A stretch of DNA of 64,000 nucleotides from Carya illinoinensis (Eukaryota > Streptophyta > Magnoliopsida > Fagales > Juglandaceae): positions 41,453,501 to 41,517,500 of the forward strand of contig NC_056760.1 in assembly GCF_018687715.1 (NCBI RefSeq), read 5' to 3'. Below the pieces are notes generated by a model that ran no database searches, was not told the origin of the DNA, and worked only from the letters and a program-made list of their open reading frames with translations. The position numbers were made by a program, and so were the translations under genes. Shown here piece after piece: positions 35,921 to 46,634 of the stretch (position 1 is the first letter of the stretch; the number at the start of each line of letters is the position of its first letter).

Positions 35921-36524
35921 ATGAACTTCTGAAATAAGAAAATTGATGGTGATATGGTGTTTTAATTTGAATCGCATGTTTCTTTAAGATATTACATAAT
36001 ATTGGATCGTTTTTTTGGGGTGTCTATTGTCTCCAATCCTTTTCATTTATGCTAGCTTGTCCTTATTTAATATGTGCTTTTGTTTTGGTGTTCTGTGTTT
36101 TGACTTTTTTTATATCAAGATCCTCAATTGAAAGAGATATGCTTTTAGTGGTGTATAGCCATCCCTTGGAGCTTATTATCAGATTTTGTGAAATATCATG
36201 GATGCCTTTTCTACTTGTGCTTATTTTACTTAACTTACTAATGCGATCCTAAACTATCGTGCTTTAGTTAACAATGCCCTAACATACTTGTGTGCTATGT
36301 TTGGTTGAGTTTTAACATCCAAGTTGGAGCATTATTTCATACTTCCAACCTTTTGCTTCTTTGCATGTGAACTAAAGGCTAATGCCCCCAAAGGGCCCAC
36401 TGCGGGACCCATCCACTCATTTAGCCTTGCGCGAAGGGCCACAAGCAAGTGGCATGAACTTAGATGGCCAATTTTAACATGCCAACTCTTATACTCTCGT
36501 ATATAAGTAGAAAATAAAATATGA

Positions 36525-36595
<71 letters not shown>

Positions 36596-37560
36596 TTAAA
36601 GCATACAACTTTGTTGTTGTTAAATTGTTGTTGAATACATAACATAGTGAATGGGGTTAGAAAACCAACATAAAAAAAAATACAATAAATCAATGATACT
36701 AATTGATAATGATTGATTTACACAATTAACTAAAGATAGTAAATAATAAATTATATTACCATACATATTAGAATATTATGAATATATTATATAATAAAAA
36801 TGGTAATAATTTAGCATTCCCCCTCAAATTCAAGATGATGATGAAGTCGTCATCTTGAGTTCGTAAATAAGATCACATTGTTGGCTAGATGGATTAGACT
36901 TAGGGATTTGACTGACGACCAACAAAACGTGTCTCTGTGGCACGTAGCGCAAGTGCATAACTGGCGGGCAAAAACAAACTTTAGAAGGACATGTGGTGAA
37001 CAAAAAATAAAATACTAAATAACATGTTGAATATGAGACTTATTACAAACAATGATTCGCTAAGTGCATATAGTAGGAAACATTTAGAGGACGTGTGGTG
37101 AATAGAAAAGAACACAAAATAGTACGTTGAATATAAAACTTATCATGAACAGTTATCCATTACGTAAGTGCATAGGAAACCCCTGGAGAACGTCAATTTC
37201 TAAAGTTTACTTTTGTGAGATCTATTTACAGATCTAGCACATATTCTTCATACGTAAGCAACTCTAAAGTTGCCCACTAGTCTCCTCTTATTCTGTTCTT
37301 TTTTCTACTCTAATCTCCTCATCCTTTCTTTCTTCTCACTTGCCAGTCTTTTAACTTCAGCCAAAACAAGCCATCTATAGCCAAACCAATTAGCCAACAT
37401 CATATGGCCAGTTGTACATAAAATGTCTTACATATGTTTAGGAAGTCAATTGTAGCACTTATCAAATGAGGAATCATGCATACAAGTACTAGTATATCAA
37501 ATATGTCGGACTTGTGTGTGTATATATATGTGTGTGTGTAGATGATGATTAGAGTTCGAT
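35921..37560. other. Gene-free interval with retroelement remnants
   Basis: 36531-36593 is a long (GA)n microsatellite. AGCATTCCCCCTCAAATTC at about 36812-36832 looks like the reverse complement of a Copia polypurine tract beside an LTR, suggesting a minus-strand Copia remnant. About 36977-37168 is a tandem duplication (copy 1 ACTTTAGAAGGACATGTGGT, copy 2 ATTTAGAGGACGTGTGGT, both ending AAGTGCATA...GGAAAC). TG/TA repeats precede the LTR at 37515-37540. No gene seen. Confidence 0.45.
36531..36593. repeat. (GA)n microsatellite
   Basis: More than 60 bp of uninterrupted GA repeats, preceded by a short imperfect GAGAGAGT. Confidence 0.95.
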
Positions 37561-38275
37561 TGTTGGAAAATATTTCAGTTAATAAGTGATATATATATAT
37601 ATATATATATATGCAAATGATTTGTAAACTAGAGAATATGTAAAGTAACAAGAACAAATTAGAAAGAGAGAACTCAGTGTTGAGGCACGATGTGATTGAC
37701 ACTTTCCTTAGAGTAGATTCCGCCGCCTCTAAATTTAAATATGCACTAGGTTTCTTGACAGTCTACTCCTGAAATACAATAAAATCGATTCCCGTTAATC
37801 TCCTTATCGATGCACATGAAAGGAGGAGGTAGTGTTTATCTAATTTTGTAGAGATTTTTTTACTTCTTCAATTTGAAGGTGGGGTTCCCTATTTATTAAA
37901 AATGAAATGACACATGTGAAAAGTCATAATTGGAATGAAACAACACTTGCGAAAAGTCATAACTTATTTAAATGAAATTGTATTTGTGAAAAGTCACAAC
38001 TAAAATGAAGGAGCACTTGTGAGAAATTACTTCTCAAATATTAGAAAATATATTGAAAATGTTTCTAATTCACCAAAGGGTACCAACTTTTATTTAGTTG
38101 ACAAGCGGTTAAGGCTCCTATTTCCAATAGGCATACATTGGTTCAAGTCACCATGGTACATTTTTATTTAAATCTAGACAACTAAACCGATACATTGAAA
38201 AATGATAATGATTCACATTATTTTTTTTACTTAACATTAAATATTTTAATCATTTTTTAAATCTAAAAACCAACA
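37561..38275 (-). repeat. Copia 3' LTR
   Basis: TGTTGG...CCAACA ends, 715 bp. It shares long blocks with 45131-45897: GCAAATG.TTTGTAAACTAG, GAGTAGATTCCGCC, TTCTTGACAGTCTACTC, TTTTACTTCTTCAATTTGAA. The two LTRs differ by many substitutions and by an insertion of about 40 bp in the right copy (about 45390-45445), so the insertion is not recent. Confidence 0.88.
38099..38150 (+). promoter_or_regulatory. tRNA-promoter-like A and B boxes inside the Copia LTR
   Basis: TGACAAGCGG (38099-38108) resembles an A box and GGTTCAAGTCA (38140-38150) a B box, with tRNA-like spacing and a possible anticodon-type stem CCTAT...ATAGG between them. The same block is in the other LTR (TGGCAAGCAG at 45723-45732, GGTTCAAGTCA at 45764-45774). 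It runs opposite to retroelement transcription. A tRNA-derived (SINE head) origin is an inference. Confidence 0.4.
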
Positions 38276-38869
38276 ATCCCCCACCTAATTAAAATATTTT
38301 AAAAGACCGAATAGAACTAAATTTTCTTGAAAATTAATAGAGGTAGCTTGCGGCTTTGAACATCTATTTAGTGTTAGCGTGTTTCTATCTAAAAGATCAA
38401 AGGTGAACCAAGTCTTGAACCAAAATCTTTTAACTTAGGCTTTCCCACACCACACACATAGTACCACATATATCATGTTCCTTTCAAGGTGGTGCATAAA
38501 GGTCGTGCACCGTATCTTGGATTCATGGGCGCTCTGGGAAATAGACTAATTACCATAGACTGCGGCCCCACAGTCACACTCACATAGGTGAGTCTTCTAA
38601 GGGTACATGCAATCCAATACCTTGCCTTAGTCCTGAACTCATTCAAAGCATTTCGCTTTTCCTTTGCCATTGCATTTGTAGCACTCACACCCTAGGGATG
38701 AACCCATAATAATATTTTAATAGTGCTATCTAGTCACTCAAGTAATTTGTTCTTCCCATTGAACCTTCTTCTTGCGATCTCTAATCAGGAAGGCTGGATT
38801 ACCGCTACCGGAGACCTAATTAATGGGTTTCAGTCCCATCTCCCTTGATGTACGTATAACCTTCAACTT

Positions 38870-40862
38870 TGCTAGTCCTTATGTCAAAGAATCTGTTAAG
38901 TTATCTTCTGACTTTACATATTCTAAAGTCAAGTATCAATTCTTTATTAGATATCTTATCCTAGAATGCCTGATACTCAAATGTCTCAACTTATGATTAA
39001 AATGTTTATTTTTACAAACACTTATCACAGTTTGATTGTCACAAAGAATAGAAATTGTTGTCATTGGCTTTTTAGCTAGTGGAATTTTTTATAATAAATT
39101 CTTAATCCCTTCTACCTCATGTCTGGTAGTATCCAAGGCGATTAATTTAGCCTCCATGGTAGATCGTGAAATCAAAGTTTGCTCGTAAGACCTTCAAGTT
39201 ACAATTGCTCCACTAAGAGTGAAAATATATCCACTCATTCTCTTACTATCTACCATGTCAATTATCTAACTAGTATCACTATATACTTCTAATACAATGG
39301 GATACCCAAAATAATGGATACCATATACCATGGTTCCTCTCAAATATTTAAAAATTATGTCCAATGCCTTTGAATGAGAATCATCAGGCATACTATACTG
39401 AGTTTTGCTACATATAAACACAGTCACACACTAATCTGTGTACCAATACTGATTTATTTATACTTAAAATTTAAATTAACACTGTTTTCAATAAAATCTA
39501 CTTTTTGACCAATCACATCACATTAGTGCATAGATTAGTGTACAATTGTGCTTGCAACTATATTTTTCCTACTAGTATATCTGTTAAGTCTACTCACAAC
39601 ATATGAAATATCACGTTTGGTAGAATTAACAATATACAACAACGTACCAATAATCTAGGAATATCTCAGTTGTGACATGGGATCTCCAAAATTCTTACTT
39701 AAATATAAACAAGGATTAAGAGGAGTACTTATTGGTTTGCATTCAAATCTCTTTATTTTTTTTAAGAATCTTTTCAATATAATGAGATTGATTTATGCTA
39801 ATACCATTACGAGATCCCATTAACTTAATACCAAGAATTACCTGTACCTCTCCCATATCTTTCATGTCAAAACTCTTAGATAGAAAGTTTTTAACATCAA
39901 GAACAATATATATATTAGTACCAAATATGAGAATATCATCAACATAAAGACATAGTATTATGCATGCACCATCAACTATTTTAGTATATAAACATTTATT
40001 AGATTCATTTATCTTGAAATGATCATAAGATAAAATTATTTCATAAAACTTTTGGTGCCATTATTTAGAAGCTTGCTTTAAACCATAGAGAAATTTAATA
40101 AGTCTACACACTTTTCTTTGCCATTCTAGAACCACAAAACCCTCTGGTTAATTCATGTAGATTTCTTCTTCTAAATCACCATTAAAAAAAGCGGTCTTTA
40201 CATCCATTTGGTGGACCTCAAGTTTATGAATTGTAGCTAAAGCAATTAAAACATGAATTGTTGTTATTCTAGTAATAGGAGAATACATATCAAAATAATT
40301 GATACCCTTTCTTTGTGTAAAGTCTTTTGCAATCAGCCTAACTTAAATTTATCAATAGTACAATTAGGTCTCAATTTCTTTTAAAAATCCATTTACATCT
40401 AGGAGGAAGATCACATAAGTTCTAGGTGTCATTAGTCTTAAGAGATTCCATCTCATTATTTACAGCTTCTTTCTAGAAAGCAGAATCAATGGAAATCATG
40501 GCATCCTTGAAGGTCAGAGGATCTTCTTCCACATGATAAGTATAAAAATCATGTCCAGAATCTTTTTCTTTTCTCACTTGTTTTCCTCTTCCAAGTTCAT
40601 TTTCTAATCCAGATGAATTCTTAGGATTAGATATAATGGTAGGTTGACTACTTGTGGAAGGAAAACTTATTATAGGTAAAGATCTTTCTACTTTATTTTT
40701 AAAAGGAAATAGATCTTCAAAGAATGTTGCATCCCTAGAATCCATGATGGTGTTGGGATCAATACCTTCGACTTCTGATTTGATAATCAAAAACGTATAT
40801 GCAAGACTATGTCTAGCATATCCAATGAATACTACATCTATTATGTTGGAACCTAGTTTCAT
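38870..40862 (-). pseudogene. Copia reverse transcriptase region (broken)
   Basis: 40862-40473 on the minus strand gives IIDVVFIGYARHSLAYTFLI and DSRDATFFEDLFPFK, the linker between Copia integrase and RT. Then DPLTFKDAMISIDSAF leads into the RT start. Further left, reverse-translated blocks of Copia RT/RNase H are visible only in short frames with many stops. A MITE (39411-39571) interrupts it. Confidence 0.65.
39411..39571 (-). mobile_element. MITE, family D copy 2, inside the Copia RT region
   Basis: Its reverse complement contains GTGATTGGTCAAAAAGTAGA followed by TTTTATTGAAAACAGTGTTA, matching 31658-31818. Terminal blocks CACACTAATCTGTG and CATAGATTAGTGTAC are inverted repeats. Confidence 0.65.
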
Positions 40863-40901
40863 TTTTTTAATTTTTATAACATTATCCTTTGCAAGACAAC
40901 C

Positions 40902-41324
40902 CTAAACTGTAACAAAATTAATATTGGGTATTCTACCCTTCCAGAGTTCATACGATGTCTTGTCAAATCCCTTGAATGGTATCCTATTCAAGATAAAATA
41001 AGATACAAGTATTACTTCTCCCCACCATTGCTTAGGTAGGCTAGAAATAGAGAGCATGCATTTAACCATATCCACCAAGGTTCTATTTTTTCTTTCAAAA
41101 ACACCATTGGATTGAGGAGAATATGGAGCAGTTTCCTCATGTATAATACCATTCTCCTCATAGTATTGAAACAATTGATTAGAGGAGTATTCACCTTTTC
41201 TATCAGACCTGATAATATTAATCTTTCTCTCCAAATAGTTTTCAACTTCAGTTTTATAGACGACAAATTTACTAAAAGATTCACCTTTTGTTTTTATCAA
41301 GTAAACATAACAAAATTTGGACAT
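40902..41324 (-). pseudogene. Copia integrase core, longest intact segment
   Basis: A 140-codon frame with the integrase core: SKFCYVYLIKTKGESFSKF, IRSDRKGEYSSNQL (catalytic Asp), EETAPYSPQSNGVFERKNRT (catalytic Glu), MVKCMLSISSLPKQWWGEV and NRIPFKGFDKTSYELWKG. The N-terminal zinc-binding part and the first catalytic Asp lie upstream, across the internal duplication, so this frame alone is not a full integrase. Confidence 0.8.
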
Positions 41325-42464
41325 ATCATCTATAAAAGTACTAAAGTATTTATTACCATATTTAGAAGAGACACCATTTAAATAGCAACCATCACTATGA
41401 ATTAATTCAACTAGTGACGAATTTCTACAACAGATTTAAGTAGCTTTTTAGGTTGTTTCAATTGAACACATACTAAACATGGAAGATCAAACAAGATGCA
41501 AATATTGCTTTCCCCACCATTGCTCAGGTAGGTCAAAACTAGAGAACATGCATTTAACCATATCTACCAAGGTTCTATTTTTCTTTCAGAAACACCATTG
41601 GATTAAGGATAATATGGAGCAGTTTCCTCATGTACAATACCATTCTCCTCATAGTATTGAATCAATTGATTATAGGAGTATTCACCTTTTTTATCAAACC
41701 AGACAATTTTAATCTTTCTCTCCAACTGGTTTTCAACTTCAGTTTTATAGATGATAAATTTATTAAGAGACTCACCTTTTGTTTTCATCAAGTAAATATA
41801 AGAAAATTTGGACATATCATCTATAAAATTAATAAAGTATTTATTACCACCTTTAGAAGAGATACCATTTAAATAGCAACCATCACTATGAATTAATTCA
41901 AGTAGTGATGAATTTCTTACAATATCTTTAAATGGCTTTTTAGGCTGTTTTGATTGAACACATATTAAACATAGAAGATAAAACAAGATGCAAGTATTGC
42001 TTCCCCCACCATTGCTCAAGTAGGTCAAAACTAGAGAGCATGCATTTAACCATATCTACCAAGGTTCTATTTTTTCTTTCAGAAACACAATTGGATTAAG
42101 GAGAATATGGAGCAGTTTCCTCATGTATAATACCATTCTCCTCACAGTATTGAATTAATTGATTAGAGGAGTATTCACCTCTTCTATCAGATCTGATAAT
42201 TTTAATCTTTCTCCTGAATTAGTTTTCAACTTCAGTTTTATAGACAACAAATTTACTAAAAGATTCATCTTTTGTTTTCATCAAGTAAACATAACAAAAT
42301 TTGGACATATCATCTATAAAAGTAATAAAGTATTTATTACCACTTTTAGAAAAGACGCCATTTAAATAGAAACATCACTATGAATTAATTCAAGTAGTGA
42401 TGAATTTCTTACAATAGATTTAAATGGCTTTCTAGGCTGTTTCAATTGAACACATATTAAACAT
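40989..42464. repeat. 492-bp tandem triplication within the Copia integrase region
   Basis: Three successive copies begin near 40989, 41481 and 41973. The marker CCCACCATTG occurs at 41021, 41513 and 42005, a spacing of exactly 492 bp twice (164 codons, in frame). The marker CACATA(C/T)TAAACAT recurs at 41467, 41959 and 42451. Each copy carries the catalytic-Asp to catalytic-Glu part of the integrase. Copies differ from each other by scattered substitutions. Confidence 0.9.
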
Positions 42465-42889
42465 TTTTCATCCAAATCAACAGAAACTTTTGGAATAATC
42501 TCTAAATCCATCATTCTTTTAACATTATGATAATTAATATGGCTAATCTAGCATGCCATATTGAAGATGAATATGTAGAAAATGCAAATGTATTACCATA
42601 ATCATATTTGTCGGTTACATTATTTTGAATATTTATTACAAATAAATCATCTCTCACATAACCTTTCTCCACAAATGACCTATATAGTTACAATAACTTT
42701 ATTGGATTGAAATAACAATGTGTAGCCTGCCCCACTAAGTAAAGATCCACTAATTAGGTTTCTCCTCGCTTCTAGTACGTAAAACACTTCTTCTAGAGGA
42801 AGAGTATTTCCATATGTTAGTTTAAGTTTAATTTTTCCCTACTCCAAATACTACAAAGGTGGAGTTACCCATCATTACTTTCATACCAC

Positions 42890-43372
42890 TTATATTGGTT
42901 CATCAGTTCCAATAAAGTCAATCTCGGAGAGCACCATATGAGCTTGTGTGTTAGGTGATCTTAGTTGTTCATTGTCTTGGTTTTTCCTCTTCTTATAGTA
43001 ACAATTTTTGGCCAAGTGACCCAGTTTATTATAGTTAAAATAAATGGGTCTCTTATTATTTTTGTTAATATAAGACTTTGATTTCAAATTGTTACCATAA
43101 CTATTTTTACCCTCATTGAATTTGGACTTCTAGTGTAATGGATTCTTATATGTTCTATGGCCTTCTACAATATTTGTTTTAGACTGTAAATAAGATACCA
43201 ATGGTAGGACAGGATCATTTTCCAAGTGTTGTGCTTGGATCCTAATGAAAAAAATTAAGGTTTCTATGGTCATATCTTTAGTCTTATATTTAATAGATAG
43301 GCCAAAATTCTTCCATAAAGAAGGCAATTTGTATATTATACAAGCAACTTGAAGATGCTTGGTAATACCCAT
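42890..43372 (-). pseudogene. Copia gag C-terminal part with altered zinc knuckle
   Basis: Minus-strand frames MGITKHLQVACIIYKLPSLW (from 43372) and MKSKSYINKNNKRPIYFNYN followed by KLGHLAKNCYYKKRKNQ (from 43087) match Copia gag and its CCHC knuckle. The two leading knuckle cysteines read Tyr (YFNYNKLGHLAKNC), each one G-to-A change away from Cys, so zinc binding is lost. The gag N-terminal part (44908-44714: DNLCRCRILNYLSDTLFNVY) is separated from it by the element at 43402-44667. Confidence 0.75.
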
Positions 43373-43401
43373 TCTTCATTGGCCCAACTAATGGTAAATG
43401 A

Positions 43402-44667
43402 TAGGAGTGTAACCGGTCCGGTTTTGGATAAAATTTAGGACCGGACCGGTATATACCAGTTGCAAATGATTTTCAAAAACAAATTACGTACCCGCTATAC
43501 CCTAAACCGGTACGTCCAGTTTTATCGGTTCCAGTCCAATTCGGTTTGATTTTTCAATTTTAATAAAATGCAAATTTGTCATATATAAATATTAGTAATA
43601 CTATTGATACTAATACTATTAAGTTACTAATACTTAATACTAACATAAAAATTCCCATTATGGAATATCACTTATATCACTTATATGATCATTGATTATA
43701 TCACTATAGTATCATCTAGTGATAATGGCATTAGTATAATTACTAATGCTATTAAGTTACTAATACTTAATACCAACATATTATGATAGTTAACTATACT
43801 TACATCATCCTCACTATATATTATACTATTATAGTGATATCACTATAGTGTGTATACATATATATATATAGTGAGGATGATACTCATGCTATATCATTAT
43901 GGTGATATTAATGCTATATCACTAGATGATACTATAATCACTATAGTATTATATCATTATAGTATCATCTAGTGATATAGCATTAATATAACTACTAATA
44001 CTATAATGATTTATATAGTTGTTTTATGTTTATATATAGTGATATTAATGCTATATCACTACATGATACTATAGTGATATCACTATAGTATTATATCATT
44101 ATAGTATTATCTAATGATATAGCATTAATATAACTACTAATACCATAATGATTTATATAGTTGTTTTATGTTTATATATAGACTTAAAAGTGGATTAGTA
44201 GATTACTAATCCTATTATGTATTTATCAAAAATTTAAAAGAATATGTTGAGAATTTATTATGCCATAAAATATAATTAATATATTTTTTGTTATTAACAA
44301 CATATGACCAAACAAATTACAAATATTCATATTTAAGGTTAAGATCTTATGTTGTAAATTATAATATAAAATTATTTCATATATGATATATAATTGTATA
44401 TATTATATATAAAAAATTCATATATAATTATATATAAAAATTATATATACATAAAATATTTTATATAATATTCAAAATTATATAAAATTAATTTTTATAT
44501 ATTAGTTTTTTCACAACCGGTCCGGTCCGGTCCCGGAAAGTAGGAAACCGAAATCAAACCAGTTCCGGCTAGTTTGCACAACATAAGAACTGGTTCTGAA
44601 ACCGGACCAATTATAAACCGGTCAAATCGGGCCTGTTCACCGATTTACAGGTCCAAAATTACACCTA
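43402..44667. mobile_element. hAT-like non-autonomous element with CCGGTCCGG ends, nested in Copia gag
   Basis: The left end TAGGAGTGTAACCGGTCCGG and the right end (reversed) TAGGTGTAATTTTGGACC form short inverted repeats. ACCGGTCCGGTCCCGG and AAACCGGTC clusters lie just inside. The interior is AT-rich, built of ATAGTGATATCACTATAG palindromes and ACTAATACTATTAAG blocks. Flanks AAATGATAG and AAAGATAG differ by one base, a possible worn target duplication. Gag coding resumes on both sides, proving insertion. Confidence 0.65.
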
Positions 44668-45130
44668 AAGATAGTTAACTCATGGGCTTGCTCTACTACA
44701 GATTTGGAATAATTCATCTTAAAGCCAAGAAATTGACTTGTGGTGTACTTATCCATTCTGGCATCTTGTAGACCATATTTTTTTTATCAAAAGTGTTCCA
44801 AATCTCTTTGGAAGATTTAATATGTAAGTAAACATTAAAAAGTGTATCACTTAAATAATTTAAAATCCTACATCTACACAAATTATCTTTCTTTATATAT
44901 GTTTGCAATTCAACAGTATGTACGACATCATGTAAATCATTAGAAGAGGGATAATTTTCAATAACAAAATATAATCCAAGTATTGTAAGAAAGATGAAAA
45001 TCTTTCTTGCTAATACTTAAAATTGACTCCTCCAAATTTCTCAGGTGAAATAAGTTCGTTTGAAGTCATGATGACAATTAATCGAATAAAACACACCTCT
45101 AGTTTAAGAAAAAGGTTTATACTTTAAGAT

Positions 45131-45148
45131 TGTTGGAAAATATTTTGG

Positions 45149-45180
<32 letters not shown>

Positions 45181-45897
45181 GCAAATGCTTTGTAAACTAG
45201 AGAATAAGTAAAGTAACAAAAACAAATTAGAAAGAGAGAATCCGGTGTTGAGGCACGTTGTAATGGATGCTTGCCTTAGAGTAGATTCCGCCACGTCCAA
45301 ATTTAAACAGGCACTGCTTCTTGACAGTCTACTCTCAATATACAATAACATTAGTTCTTATTACTCTCCTTGTCGGTGCACACAAAAGGAGATTCTCAAA
45401 CCCGAAATAAAATAACCAAAATCCAAAGAAAGAGAGACAAGAGAAGGATGAAGTATTTCTCTAATTTTGTAGAGATTTTTTTACTTCTTCAATTTGAAGG
45501 ATGGGTTCCCTATTTATAGAGAATGAAATGGCACATGTGAAAAATTACAACTGAAATGAAATGACACTTGTAAAAAGTCACAACTTATTTAAATGAATGG
45601 GTATTTGTAAAAAGTCACAACTAAAATGAATGAGCACTTGTAAGAAGTCATAACTTCTTAAATATTATAGAATATATTGAAAATGTTTCTAATTCACCAA
45701 AAGACACATCCATTTGTTTGGTTGGCAAGCAGTTAAGACTCCTATTCTAAATATGCATGCATTGGTTCAAGTCATTATGACACATTTTCATTTAAATCTA
45801 GACAACTAAATCAATACATTGAATAATAATAATAGTTCACATTATTTTTTACTTAACATTAAATATTTTAATATTTTTTTAAGTCTAAAAACCAACA
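45131..45897 (-). repeat. Copia 5' LTR
   Basis: TGTTGG...CCAACA ends, 767 bp, paired with 37561-38275. It starts with a TA dinucleotide run (about 45157-45179) at the same position as in the other LTR. It contains the second tRNA-like box pair (45723-45774). Confidence 0.88.
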
Positions 45898-46634
45898 GGT
45901 GTTTCCTAGAGAGTAAATATTGAAAACTCTCACTAGACTTGCTAACAGAGTAAAATAGAATAGTGATATTGTTTCTAAAATTCTCCACGATCACCTCTGC
46001 CACGGAAGGATCATTAATTTTCTTTTGGCCATAGCTATTTTTCTGTGAGTCAACCTCAAGCATTTTTTCGGTTTTTAGACTTGAGGAATTCATTAAGTTT
46101 CTAAAATTTATTTTTTGGTGGTTAACAAATTAAGAAGAGGCCCAAGCCCATTCATATCCAACCGACACTGCCATATGGGTCGGGCTTAAGTATCAGGACG
46201 GGAGGCGAAAGTCTAGGCCCGATTAAAATTTCGGGCCGAGGTTTTAAGCAGCTTAAAAGCCCTGACTGGTCCCTGATAATTTAAGGACTCAGGTGGGACA
46301 CGTGACGTGACGCCACCAACCTTCATAACCAACGGTCCAGATTCATTGCCGTGTCACCCGACTCACCAGACTGACCTTTTAATTACGCGAAAAGTGAGAG
46401 GCCGATTCAACCCATGGCGGTACGTGTCGAAACGGCATGTGGATTCCGGTACGTTCTTTTATTATTTTATTGTCATTATTATATATATCGGCCCAAATCC
46501 AATAATGGCCACCAGAAGCAGATTAGCTCTCCAAGTACGCAAACAAAAAACGGACGCACAAAAATCCAAACTACTACTTCTCGAAGTAGCTGGGTTGCTG
46601 TTGCTGCCACCGAGTTGCTGAAGAGTTTTGAGCG
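45898..46634. promoter_or_regulatory. Upstream region of the CBM20 gene
   Basis: No coding sequence. About 46135-46270 is GC-richer and has GGGTCGGGCTTAAGTATC and GGCCCGATTAAAATTTCGGG. Close to the gene, TTATTATATATATCGGCCC (about 46476) is a TATA candidate about 150 bp upstream of the ATG. GACACGTGACGTGACGCC (about 46298-46315) contains a CACGTG G-box and TGACG, known plant bZIP/bHLH sites; function here is inferred. Confidence 0.4.

Larger units (their letters stand above)
37561..45897 (-). mobile_element. Ty1/Copia LTR retrotransposon, decayed, with nested element
   Basis: Two related LTRs (37561-38275 and 45131-45897) bound minus-strand gag, zinc knuckle, integrase and reverse transcriptase remnants, in the Copia order with integrase before RT. 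A polypurine tract, read on the minus strand as AGGTGGGGGAT, adjoins the left LTR, which is therefore the 3' LTR. The gag start is probably 45069 (MTSNELISPEKFGGVNF). Immediately inside the 5' LTR the minus strand reads TCTTAAAGTATAAACC, not a standard initiator-Met primer site. Flanks TCGAT and GGTGT do not match, so no target duplication is evident. It carries a nested hAT-like element, a small MITE and an internal triplication; frames are broken. Confidence 0.85.

Noticed and set aside
38099..38150. A functional tRNA gene at the A/B-box block
   Set aside because: No acceptor stem or complete cloverleaf can be drawn with confidence; the block is part of a repeated LTR, so only a tRNA-like origin is suggested.
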